Assembly (NCBI GenBank): GCA_006176705.1
Contig: QRFJ01002509.1
Coordinates: 248,001-312,000 of the forward strand
DNA length: 64,000 nt
DNA from: Cocos nucifera
Taxonomy: Eukaryota; Streptophyta; Magnoliopsida; Arecales; Arecaceae
Reading direction: 5' to 3'
Made by a program: the position numbers and the translations under genes. Below are positions 33,840 to 44,270 of this stretch, one piece after another. The stretch's first letter is position 1, and each line of letters begins with the position of its first letter. The notes beneath the pieces were generated by a model that was given only the letters and a program-made list of their open reading frames with translations, did no database searches and was not told the origin of the DNA.

Positions 33840-34985
33840 ACGTCCTTCTCATCCTTCTACTCATCTTCAGCAGCTGGTGGATGAGAACCAGATATCCTAG
33901 TATTCTGAAATAAAAAAAATAAAATATTATTTATATATTTTGATACAAAGGCATATCTTTTGATATCCTCCTTTGATTCTTGAATAAATTATTTTTATAT
34001 ATTTTATTCAATGATACGAAACTATAGACACCTTTGGTCCATTAATTGGATAGTTAGATTAAATTTTTAGCTCCTATATCTTCTTTTCTGACTTAAGTCT
34101 AGTCTAAATATGTGAAATTTTTAAATATGAAAACTTAAAACAAGTAAAAGAGTTTACTAATAGAATTACTTGATGTGATGGCTGAAATAATGAGTTCAGC
34201 TGGTTGCATAGCCATAGGTCTTGAAGAGCCTCCATGATCGCATTGCAGATGGCATCCCGAACACTCTGAGATTGCTGGCTCAAAAGTCTGCACAACCTCC
34301 ACATGTATCGCTCCAAATCTAGGTATTGAGGCCTATGAGGACACTAAAAAGGATCGAATCCGCTAGAGGATTGAAGCTGTGGCCGAATCCTATGATCTGG
34401 CTCCTACTCATCCCTCCAGTGATCCTAAGCCATCCCTCTAGCTCAAAAGTGGGCTGAGTGGATAGGTCATCATTGTATCGCATGATGACATACACCGCAT
34501 AATCCATCTACACAGTTCAAAAATACATTAGTTCTAATATATATATCAGATTCTATAACAGCTTAATAAATATAGTTTGAAATTCTTACTGTGATCTATC
34601 ATGACTTAGAAACTAAATAATCAACAGTCCTTCTATATTGGTATATGGCCTCCCATAACTATAGCTGGCTTAGTGGATGATCCAGTTGCCATATCTATAA
34701 TTAGTAAATAGTAAAATTAAATTAATTAAAGTATACATATAAAAAATTTTATAGTGCTAGTGTAGAGTTTTGATATAGATTTCTTATAAGTCTATTGACC
34801 ATAATATGTATGTTGATTGAGCTGCCCATATGCCTGATCGGATCTTGCTGGGTGGCTCGATTTTGCCAGGCCCTTTGTCGCCTATCGGCATACTCCTCAC
34901 TGCTCCATTGGGGCACATAGAATAATGACATAATATATAGGATATAACTATATTTTCTTAGTAAACAAATACCAAACATTTATAC
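33840..34985 (-). pseudogene. TNPA-like gene fragment of CACTA B1
   Basis: Reading leftward: about 34985-34790 contains SSEEYADRRQRAWQNRATQQ followed by RHMGSSINIH, like the family block with NR followed by HTGGS. 34507-34319 contains FELEGWLRITGGMSRSQIIG, like the conserved GGRxRGRVYGLG segment. 34316-34104 is a probable coiled region (ERYMWRLCRLLSQQSQSVRD). A short Ser/Pro piece at 33840-33900 may be the end. Introns separate the pieces. No complete frame remains, and the N-terminal exons are not recognised. Confidence 0.55.
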
Positions 34986-36503
34986 AATATTAAATTATCT
35001 CTATATAACTTTTTCTTTTAAAATTCTCTCATAGTTCATTCTTTCCCACAGAAGACTCTACATCTAGATGGATTATCTTCTTGCAACTGCTCTTCTTACA
35101 ATTGTCAATACTCATTGATAAAATTTATGGATTTTCTTTCTAGTATATTATACTCACTTTAACTGACTACTATCTAGTTGCAAATCCTTCTGAGTTGCAT
35201 AAATTTTTTGATATAAATATATTATAAAATATTTTCTATGTTTTAAGTTGATTTTTTTTACTTCTAAATTGAACTTATTCTCTTCTTTAGATTTATCTTA
35301 TTCTTATTTTGACTATCCTAGAGCCTAGCAACTTCATCTAATTCATTTTCTTTATTTAATATAATATTCATATATGCTCTGATATATTCACCATTTTCAA
35401 CTCAAGTCCATATTTTAGTTTATGTAGACATAGTTTTTTCATAATTTTTTCTAACATTTTCTTTAATGAAATCTCTATAACATCCATTTCTACAATAATA
35501 ATCAAGAGAAATATCAAATATTCATAGAAGAAAAAAATATATCAAATATCTATCAATTTTCATATGTTTCTATTCCTTTATCTTAGCAAAAGCAAGAACT
35601 TGAGAACAATTCTATTAGAGCACTATTTTAATATGGCAGAAGAACAAAAGTTATTATTCATAAAACCAAAACTAAATCAACCTAGCTATAATATGATAAT
35701 TTATAATATATAGGATCATCGTCTAAATATATACTAGCAAGAGCCCCTAACCAACCTATAATATGGTATTTTATAATATATAGGATCATCGTCTAAATAT
35801 ATACTAGCACGAGCCCCATGCTACGTAGTGGACTTAATCAAAATATGAAAAGAATAGGATAAATAATTATGAAAAGATTATTTTTAATCAAAATATACAT
35901 GATATACAATATTATTTTAAAAACTTATACATTGATCAATATTTTTTAGAACTCTTTTCTTTGCTTATACTAAAAATCAAAAAGTAAATATTACATTATC
36001 ATGTTATAAAGTTACATACATATCATAATTAAATAAAATAATTATTATAGCAAAAAAAATAAGTTGTTTAAAGTTAAATTACTTGATATATATTTTTTTC
36101 TTTGATAAAGATACTACCTCATCTCTATACAATTAATGAAAGAGAAGTTAGTTTTTTTTTTAAATAAAAAATTTAAAGTATAATGAATGATTAAATAAAT
36201 TAAAAAAAAGAGATATGCAATGCACTTTTCTTGGCTCATTTCTCTTAGTTTACTCTCAAGCAAACTAATAAAATAATAAAATAATGATAATTAAAAAAAA
36301 TAATCACTAAAAAAAATACTGCTAACTCTATCTTGCTCTATTCAGTACTCTAAAGATTATCCTTTTTGATCCTTTGAATCATCCAATAAACAAACAAAAT
36401 AGAAAAAAGTAATAAAAAAATAAAAAAGAAGAAACACCATTGCTCACTTTACCTTAACTTGCTGAATTGAAATAAAAAAGTAAAAAAAGAAAAAAAGTGT
36501 TGC
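34986..36503. other. AT-rich sequence without a recognised gene
   Basis: About 1.5 kb of AT-rich DNA with only short chance frames. The one clear structure is the 70-bp duplication at 35695-35835. The transposase gene expected here for B1 is absent or unrecognisable. Confidence 0.6.
35695..35835. repeat. 70-bp tandem duplication
   Basis: Two nearly identical units contain ATATATAGGATCATCGTC, with 70-bp spacing (35711 and 35781), followed by CTAGCAAGAGCCCC or CTAGCACGAGCCCC. Confidence 0.9.
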
Positions 36504-36539
36504 CACTACTAGGGAAAAAAGCCATCCAATTGTGACTCC

Positions 36540-37035
36540 TACTATAAGAATTTTGAATATCAGTGATGAAAAATTTTTTTATTGCTAATAATATCTTTTT
36601 GCCACCATAATACCGATGAAGAAAATAGCTGTTGCTAATACTATTAGTAATAAAAATTTTATTATTAGCAATAACAAATACTATCTCTAAAGGTATAATT
36701 TTTTAATATTTAAATATTAAAATATTATTAGTGATGGCAAATTTGGATTATTAGAGATGAAAATCCTACCATCACTAATAATAAACTATTAGCAATGGCT
36801 ATTTAATTATTAGCAATGGTGTAAACCATTGCTAAAATTATTTAAGTTATTTAAATTTTTTATAATATTTAAATATAAAATAGATATTAGAGATGGTAAA
36901 TTTTATCTATTAGTAAAGAAAATCATGCCGTTGGTAATAAATATTTTTTTAAAAAAATTAAAAATAATTAAAAATTTTAAAAATATTATTAGCAATAGAA
37001 TTAGTGATGGTCTCTTTTCTATTGCTAATAATCCA
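36540..37035. repeat. Terminal and subterminal repeats of family B CACTA (B2)
   Basis: TACTATAAGAATTTTG at 36540 resembles the B1 terminus with the first base changed. Repeats TTAGCAATGG, CCATCACTAATA and GTGATGG follow to 37035. An alternative start is CACTACTAGGGAAAAAAG at 36504. I cannot decide between the two from the sequence alone. Confidence 0.6.
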
Positions 37036-37049
37036 AAATACAACTCAAA

Positions 37050-38460
37050 TCCGATTCAAATCCAAATCAAACATGATTTGAATCCAAATCAAAATCCTAT
37101 CAAACCTAGTTTAATTAGGCTTTGAATTAAATTTCTACTTGAATTATAAAATTTAATTAACCTCAAATTAAGTCAAATTTAATTAAATTTAATTTAATTT
37201 AAATTAATTAAAATAAATAATTTTTAATTTAGATTTAATTTGAATCTAATTCAAATCCGATTTGAATCTAATTTGAAATCCTATCAATCCTAATTCAATT
37301 AGACTTTGAATCCAAGTCTTACTTAAATAGTAAGATTTAATTATTTTTAAATTAAGTCAAGTCTAATTAAATATAATTTAATTTAAATTAATTAAAAGAT
37401 AATGATTTTTAATTTGAGTTTGATTCAAATCCAATTTGAAATTCTATCAAACCTAATTCAATTAGACTTTAAATCTAAGTCCTACTTAAATTATAAAATT
37501 TAATTAGCCTTAAATTAAGTTAGGCTTACTTAAATTAAATCTAATTTAAATTAATTAGAACTTGATCCATAATTTTATTTAAATCCAATTTGAATCCGAT
37601 TCAAATCTAATTCAAAATCCTATCAAATCTAATTCAATTAGGCTTTGAATCCAAGTCCTAAGTGGATAATAAAATTCAATAAGTCTCAAATTAAGTTAAG
37701 CATACTTAAATTAAATTTAATTTAAATTAATTAAAACTTGATCCATGATTTTATTTGAATCTAATTCGAACCTGATTCGAATCTAAATCAAAATCCTATC
37801 AGACCTAACTCAATTAGATTTTAAATCCAAATTCTTCTTAGATTATAAAATTTAATTAGCTTCAAATTAACTTAAGATTAATTAAATTAAATTTAATTTA
37901 AATTAATTAAAAAAATAATTTTTAATTTAGATTCAATTTGAATCTAATTCGACCGATTCGAATCCAATTTGAAAATCTGTTAATCTTAATTCAATTAGAT
38001 TTTGAATCCAAGTCCTACTTAGATAGTAAAACTCAATTACCTTCAAATTAAGTCAACTCTAATTAAGTTTAATCTAATTTTTAAAAAGATAAATTTTAAT
38101 TTTGCTTCAGTTTGAATCTAATTTGAAATCTTGTTAAACATAATTCAATAAGAATTTTATCCTAATTGGATTGTAAAATCTAATTATCCTTAAATTAAAT
38201 CAAGTCTAATTAAATCTAATCTAATTTAAGTCAATTAAAATAAAATAAATTTTAATTTAGGTTCAATTTGAATCTAATTCGAACCGATTCGAATACTATT
38301 CGAAATCTTATCAAACCTAATCCAATTAGGCTTTGAATCCAAGTCTTCCTTAAAATATTAAAATTTAATTATCCTTAAATTAAATTAAATCTAATTAAAT
38401 TAGATCTAATTTAAATTAATTAAAACTTAATTTATAAATTAATTAAGCCTAAAAATTTAA
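37050..38460. repeat. Eight-unit tandem array, period about 173 bp, inside CACTA B2
   Basis: The landmark CAATTAGGCTTTGAATCC recurs at about 37112, 37296, 37459, 37635, 37811, 37992, 38145 and 38323 (spacings 184, 163, 176, 176, 181, 153, 178). Each unit also has an AATTAAATTTAATTTAAATT-like part and a GATTCGAATCC-like part. Composition is very AT-rich. It lies between two subterminal repeat blocks, the position held by the palindrome in family A. Confidence 0.9.
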
Positions 38461-38519
38461 TGAAATCTAGTATTGATTTTTAACCATCCATAAAATGATC
38501 TAGAAGAAAAATTAATATT

Positions 38520-38650
38520 AAAATATAATTTAAAAAATTATACTTATTAGCGATGGCTTTAGCGATGGAAATCTTGCCATCGCTAATAATTTTTTTACTA
38601 TTAGTAATAGAGAAATATTATTAGCGACGATCGTTTGTCGTCGGTAATAA
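38520..38650. repeat. Second subterminal repeat block of CACTA B2
   Basis: TTAGCGATGGC, GCCATCGCTAATAA and TTAGCGACGATCG repeats lie just before the C-rich segment. The order repeats-filler-repeats-C-rich matches family A. Confidence 0.75.
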
Positions 38651-39835
38651 CCTTTTTGTCCTTGTTTTTCCTACTCCACCACCCACCGCCCCCTTATTTT
38701 TCCACTCTCCCTCTCATGTTTATATCTCTCACTGCCACCCCCCTCTCCTCCACCCTTTGGACACCTTGCCACCCCCCTCTCTCCCCAGGCTACCTCCTGC
38801 CTCCCCGAGCCCCTGGCTGCCTCCTTCCGACCTGCCTCCCTAAGCCCTAGGTTGCTTCTTGCCTCCCTGAGCCCTTAGCCGCCTCCCCAAGGCTGCACCA
38901 AGCCTGCCTCCCCAATGCAGCCAGCCTGCCTCCTCGAGCCCATAGCCCTGAGCTTCCAACCTCCTCTTACCTCCTCGAAACCCCACCATACCTCTCTATA
39001 GCTTCCTCCCTGAGCCCCTAACCACTTGCTACCCCAGCCACCTACTCCTCCTCCCGGCCAGCCTTCTCCTATCTTGTATCTCCGCGACGGCCTCTTAAAG
39101 CCTTCGGCCTCCTCCCACCAGCTACACCTAGCCGCCTCCCCCCGACTACCTTCTCGAGCTCTCGGTCGCTTCTCACCTTCCCTTGGCCTGCCTCCTCTTG
39201 GCTCACCGACAGCTACCTTCCTGAGCCCCTGGCCTCCTCCCCCAGCCTACACCTAGCCCACCTCCCACTGGCCACCTCCCTGAGCTCCCAACTGCAAGCG
39301 CCTAGATACCTCCCACCTCCCCTTGGCTCGCCTCCCCCCAGCTCACCTCTCCATAGCCATCTTCTTAAGCCCCTGTTTCTCCTTCACCTAGCTACTCTCA
39401 TCCGCCTCCCCTCAGCCTCCTTCTTGAGCTTCCGACCACGAGCCTCCGACCACCTCCCACTTCCTTCCGACCTGCATCCCTCTGGCTTGCCTCTCCACGA
39501 CCACCTCCCTAAGCCCTCGGCCTCCTCCCCTGGCAACACCCGGCCCGCCTCCCTCTGGTCACCTCCCTGAGCTCCCAACCATGAGCTCCCAGCTGCCTCC
39601 CACCTCCCCCGAACCCATCCCCATGCCCTTTTTTTCGTAGCCCTTACCTCGCTGACCCTCGCCCATGGCACCGACCCTGTGCCCCCTAGCCTACTAGTCC
39701 AACCCCAAGCTCCCTTCCATGGTCGCATCCCCGAGTCTCAGTCTCTGCTCGCCAGTCTGTACCTCCTCGTACCTCAATCCCTGCATGCCAACCCATGCCA
39801 CAGCACTGTATGGTAGCCTACCTTCTGTTATAAGT
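38650..39835 (+). other. C-rich leader minisatellite of CACTA B2
   Basis: About 1.15 kb of C/T-rich DNA is built on degenerate GCCTCCCTGAGCCCCTGGCC-like units. Open frames on both strands are Pro- or Gly-rich and not conserved between families. By position it is the counterpart of 16365-17220. A short stretch of subterminal motif (TTAGCGATGGC) follows at 39838. Confidence 0.6.
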
Positions 39836-39949
39836 ATTAGCGATGGCTAATATCATCACTATAAGTTAATTTTTTTATTTAAATTATATTAATTAAATAT
39901 AATTAGATATTAAAAAATTAATTAATTAAATATTAATTTAATTAGAAGT

Positions 39950-40245
39950 AGCACGAAACTTGGGTCTCAGCATGTAGAGTGCTTGAACTGAGGAAAGATC
40001 CAAGCAGCATTACAAACATAGGATCGAGACGTGCCCTATATGTCGGGTCTTGGCATACAGATCGCTCAAACCAAGGGATGGTTCGGACAGCATTATAAAC
40101 ACAGGGTTGAGATGTGCCTTGCATGTTCTAGTCTTGGCATGCAAAGCACTCGAACTAAGAAAAGGTCCGAATAGCATTACAAACATGGAGCCAGGACGTG
40201 CCCTGTGTGCTCGGGTCTTAACTAGCATGCAAGGCATCCAGCCCT
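39950..40245. repeat. 84-bp tandem repeat, about 3.5 units
   Basis: CAGCATTACAAACATAGG or its variants start at 40005, 40088 and 40172, and each unit has a GACGTGCCCT-like and a GGTCTTGGCATGC-like part. Short frames on both strands through it have no independent support. 39870-39949 is AT-rich. Confidence 0.85.
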
Positions 40246-40420
40246 CACGAGCCCTGCATGCTCAGATCGATGGTATTAATTTTTAATAAATTAGTTTTAA
40301 ATTAATAATATTTAAATTAACTAGTTTTATATTTTTGGATCGAACTTCAGGATGGGATTTGTCTGGATGCCATTTTGGTGTACTCATGCGGCCTAGTAGT
40401 CTAGCACACTCCAAGTCTAC

Positions 40421-40830
40421 ATGCATGGGATGCATATCTTGACCTTTTTCATTTGCAATGATGTCCCTTATTTCTATGATTATACTTTTAGAAATGCTGC
40501 ACTCTTAGTTCAAGGATGGGCTTGTTGTCCATGTAAAATATGTATCAATAGAGAAATGCTTGATAAGGATACAATAGTTGCCTATTTATATAGAAGTGAA
40601 TTTATACCAAACTATAAACATTGGTACTTGTATGAAAATCGAGATGTGGGAGATAATTACAAGAGTTTCGAAGGCTCTACTTGTCCAACATGTGCAAGAG
40701 CTTAATGGTGATAGGTTTGAGCAGATGATTAGTACATTTGGTGTGTTTGATTTGGTTATTGATGGATGTCCATGTAATAATCTTTTAGATTACAATTATT
40801 ATAGTCACGATGGACTATAGGGTTGCTATA
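40421..40830 (+). pseudogene. Chimera, plus arm: CACTA transposase N-terminus joined to DRM-type DNA methyltransferase fragment
   Basis: The first part (to about 40640) reads WACCPCKICINREMLDKD and FIPNYKHWYLYE, the zinc-cluster Transpos_assoc domain that begins CACTA TNP2 proteins (Cys pattern C-C-x-C-x-x-C, then YxxWxxHGE). A 4-nt insertion near 40635 shifts the frame. The second part, VQELNGDRFEQMISTFG then FDLVIDGCPCNNL, matches motif IV of plant DRM/DNMT3 methyltransferases (usual GGSPCNN). Here the Gly and Ser are changed but the catalytic Cys stays. A stop TAG follows DGL. Confidence 0.75.
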
Positions 40831-40903
40831 GTTATAGCCATGCTTATCCTCTATAGAATTGCTACCCCCTAAAGGCTAAGCAAGGTTATAACTATAGTAA
40901 CCC

Positions 40904-41308
40904 CTATAGTCTATTATGGCTATAGCGATTGTCACCTGAAAGATTATTACATGGGCTTCCACCAATAATGAGATCAAAGCCACCAAATGTGCTAGTCATC
41001 TGCTCGAGCCTATCACCATTAAGCTCTTGCACATCAACAAATATGTTGGATAAGTAGAGCTTCCTGTCCATGCATATTATCTCCCACATCTCTCCATACA
41101 GGTACCAATGCTTGTAGTTTTGTATAAATTCAATCCTATATAAATTGGTAACTATTGTATTTCTATCAAGCATTTCTTTATTGATACATCTCTTACAAGA
41201 ACAACAAGCTCGTCCTTGAACTAAGATTGCAGTATTTTCAAAAGCATGATTATAGAAGTAAAGGACATTATTAAAAATAGAGATGGTTAGGATGCGTGTC
41301 CTGCACAT
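40904..41308 (-). pseudogene. Chimera, minus arm: open frame of transposase N-terminus fused to DRM-type methyltransferase fragment
   Basis: A 134-codon frame is unbroken. Residues 20-73 hold the Transpos_assoc part (RACCSCKRCINKEMLDRN, NYKHWYLYGE). Residues about 83-134 hold the methyltransferase part (VDVQELNGDRLEQM, FGGFDLIIGGSPCNNLSG), including the Pro-Cys catalytic motif of C5 methyltransferases in its DRM/DNMT3 form. The fragment lacks the S-adenosylmethionine-binding motif I and the target recognition domain, so it cannot be an enzyme. DRM enzymes set up RNA-directed DNA methylation of transposons. The frame ends at a TAG shared with the other arm. Whether it is translated or acts only as RNA cannot be told from sequence. 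Confidence 0.78.
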
Positions 41309-41343
41309 GCAGACTTGGAGCTTGCTAAATGACTAGGCTGCAT

Positions 41344-41985
41344 GAGCACATGAATTTTATTTTTAAATTTTTATTTTATTTTTTTTAAAAAAATTTACTC
41401 CTAGTTTGCAGCTCGAGGAGGTGGTCGGGAGCTCTAAGAGGCTATGATGTCTACCTATGTGAGATGCACTTAAATGGAGGTGATGCATTGTGTTCTTGTT
41501 CTTGTATGGTCAAGTGTGGATGGTTTGTTACATCATGGACAATCGCTTATAGCCATCTCATAGTTAAAGGTGCAAAGAAACTTGTAATGCATGACAAGCT
41601 AGGATGGTCTGTTATATCACAGACAACTGCTTGTAGCCATCTCATGGTTAAAGGTGTAAAGAAACTTGCAATGCCTTATTTTTCAATAGCAGATCTGAGC
41701 CTTCTTCATATTTTCATGTACTAAGATTATCATGTACTGTTGGATGAGAATCAGATAATGCCTAAACTAGGAGACTAGCAAACCAACACATTATCATATA
41801 TTGCTGGATGAGAATCATTTTTCTGCTGATATATTGCAGATGCTAACTAACAATCTTTGTTACATGTGAGTTAAATTTTGATTATCTTATTATATTTTGA
41901 TAGATATTTTATTTGAATTAATTTTTAGATCATCTGCTTACTTTAGTTTTTATTTTTATTTTTAGAGATTATACATCATGTCTTT
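41344..41985. other. Unassigned sequence with an 84-bp dimer
   Basis: Two units (about 41518-41601 and 41602-41685) share GGATGGTTTGTTACATCA and GCCATCTCATAGTTAAAGGT. The 86-codon frame over them (41464-41724) duplicates a Trp/Ser-rich peptide that I do not recognise. It may be another captured fragment of B2. A second short repeat (TGGATGAGAATCA at 41741 and 41803) follows. Confidence 0.5.
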
Positions 41986-41989
41986 TAGA

Positions 41990-43567
41990 GGTCAGAGCCA
42001 TTTAGACAAAAAATTCATATAAGCTTGAAGAATAATTTCATTGATGAAATCGGAGTGGTTACACCTCTTATTGGTAGTATAGTTGAAGATTTTTGAACTT
42101 CCATATCTGATGAATCTGGGTGCCATCGAGGGTCTTCAATTTGTATGCTCTAGGTTAGATAACTTCCATAATCTAGTATGGTCCTTTCCAATAACATGCC
42201 CTATTCTATGGGTTTGGACACTTTTGCTAGTCTCAGGATAAGATCTTCAAGTTGAAAAGTCTTGGTCTTGACTTGAGTATTGTAGTAGCAGGCAACTCGC
42301 TATTGGTATGAGGTCATTCTAATCTGAGCCTTTTCTTTTATCTCTTCAAGCATCTCCAGGTTTGTTCAAAGTTGACTGGAGTTCTCCAGCTTGTCATAGA
42401 GCTTAATTCTAGTTGACAATATCCTGATCTTGATTAGAATGACTGCCTCAGATCCAAAGGCAACGTTGAAGGGAGTTTCGCCAGTTATTGTCCAAGGTAT
42501 TGTTCGGTACACTCATAGGACATTATAGAGCTCTTCTACCCATAATCCCTTTGCTTGACTGAGTCTAGTCTTCAGCCCATAGAGGATTGTATGATTGGTC
42601 AACTCGACTTCTCCATTATATTGTGTATGTCTAATTGAGGTGAGCCTATGATTGATGTGGAGCTTCAAGTAGAAGTCTTCAAACTTTTGATTGTCAAATT
42701 GGTGCCCGTGGTCAGTGATAATGGCTTGAGAAAGTCCAAACAAGTAGATGATCGACTTCAAAATAAAGTCCTAAGCTTTTTCCTCAATTATCTGTGCCCA
42801 AGGGCTTGGCTTCAACCCATTTAGTGAAGTAGTCGATCGCCATGATCAAAAACTTTCTTTGTCCAGTCGCTTGCGAGAATGGTCGATGAAGGATGTTGAT
42901 CTCCCACATGGAAAAAGGATAAGGAGCAATGATCAATGTGAGCTTGATTGCAGGCCTTCTTTGGATGTTGGCATACTTCTGACATTGCTCACATCACTTG
43001 ACGAGCTCAATTGCCTCCTTCTGTAATGTCAGCCAGTAGTACCCTTGTTAAATGAGCTTGTAGGCTAGCGACCTGCCCCCCAAGTGATTGCCATAGATGC
43101 CTTAGTACATTTTCCAAAGAGCATACTCGGCTACAGAGGGTCACAAATAATGGAGTATGGGTAGGAAAAAAGACTTTTTGTAGAGTCTTCCATCAAGGAT
43201 CATACACCGTGGTGTTTGTCGCTTAATCGCACAAGCTTGAACAAGGTCGAAGGGTAGTTCCCCCATAACCAACTAATTGGTGATGAGATCCATCCAGTTT
43301 GGCTCATGTTCAACTTGAAGTACCATAGGCTCCTCAATACTCCAAGTCTATAGGTGCACGATGAAGACTTGCTTATTATGGTCGGTCAGACCCAAGGTGA
43401 TGAAATGAGAGAGGGCATTAGCTCAAGCATTTGTTAATGTAGAATTTTAATGAACTTCTAAAGTTCAGAAAGCTACCAACATCTTCTTAACTTTTTGCAA
43501 GTATCTCGCTATGGTTAAGGCTCAGGCTTCATACTCATCTCAAATTTGTCCAATGACTAGCTGCAAG
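41990..43567 (-). pseudogene. Tat-like gypsy RNase H and integrase fragment
   Basis: Reading leftward from 43567: RNase H end (QLVIGQI, then a DALSHF-like block), the integrase zinc finger remnant (CEQCQKYANIQ, near 42985), and the core with IMAIDYFTKWVEAKPL-like sequence near 42840. 42513-42761 is open, with LSQAIITDHGHQFDN and SIRHTQYNGEVELTNHTIL (second Asp and the Glu of DDE). The C-terminal part ends near 42070. About ten stops break the frame. It begins exactly where an LTR starts at 43568, so it was interrupted there. Confidence 0.75.
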
Positions 43568-44270
43568 TTGACAATTACCATAAATACACCAATAAATATA
43601 TTAATTTATAAATTAATTTATCTTTACTTTTAAGAATTAATTATTTTATTTATCTTTTGTAGGAAAAAATGATCGCTAATAAAAAGAGCTCAATTTTCTA
43701 GTTAAAAGAAAGAAAATTTCTAGCAAATCGGACATAAAATGCATCTGGAATAAAGATTCAAAGAAAAAAATAAATAAATAAAAAATAAAAAGAAAACTGG
43801 CTAGCCTAGCCCAGCTAGTCTGCTAAACCAGTTGGCCCAGTGCATGAAAATGGCCTGCAGCCCATGCGCATGCTAAATCAACCCAGCCCACTCAGCCCCA
43901 GTAGTGATGTCACTACGACGTCAAAAATTACAAGATCCACGGTGGACCGAAATAGTAACCGCTTCACTATGGACCCTTAACGGGTCTATCATCGAAAATC
44001 CTGGTGCATGGGGCAAACTCATCATTTTACCTAGTGTGGTGCATGTGGATTGGTCTAGGTCTTCAAAGTACCCGATCTACAATGGTCCACCATCACAATT
44101 CTATGCGATCCAATAGCTGGAGCTCTTCCTTGCTGAGCTCTTCCTTTCGTTGTCAAACTTTCATAGGATTAACCCTTCAGAGATCCCATTTGGCCACTTG
44201 GGGCTTCTCATCCATGGACAAGTTGAGTGAAGGCCTACGTGAATCCACTGCAAATTAACACTGAACAACT
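43568..44270 (+). repeat. Athila-like LTR, start only, plus orientation
   Basis: The first ~130 bp (TTGACAATTACCATAAATAC onward) resemble the start of the minus-strand Athila-like LTRs read in reverse (TGTGATAAGCGATAAAAATAC). Similarity fades after about 43760, but the later mixed-GC stretch with GTGGACC motifs is also like those LTRs. The right limit is not visible. Confidence 0.5.

Larger units (their letters stand above)
40378..41343. repeat. Long inverted repeat (about 470-bp arms, about 20-nt loop) carrying a captured methyltransferase fragment
   Basis: The left arm 40378-40850 and right arm 40871-41343 are reverse complements at about 82-86% identity in two stretches compared by eye. 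The loop is CTATAGAATTGCTACCCCCT. The outer limit is sharp: GTACTCATGCGGCCTAG pairs with CTAGGCTGCATGAGCAC, beyond which the flanks do not match. Both arms encode the same chimeric peptide (next two entries), so the chimera existed before the inverted duplication. A transcript crossing it would form a long imperfect hairpin. Confidence 0.92.

Noticed and set aside
37050..38460. CRISPR or centromere array
   Set aside because: No unique spacers, and only eight diverged units inside a transposon-like setting. Too short to call a centromere.
39384..39728. 114-codon Gly/Arg/Trp-rich minus-strand frame
   Set aside because: Lies in the C-rich leader minisatellite of B2, no domain, composition artefact.
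39860..39875. CACTATAAG as a possible terminal repeat of B1 or B2
   Set aside because: It follows subterminal motifs in an internal position, the next bases do not match the B1 terminus, and no target duplication pairs with it.
40904..41308. Functional host DNA methyltransferase gene
   Set aside because: Only motif IV and a short upstream part are present, lacking motif I and the target recognition domain, and it is joined to a transposase piece and duplicated in inverted form.
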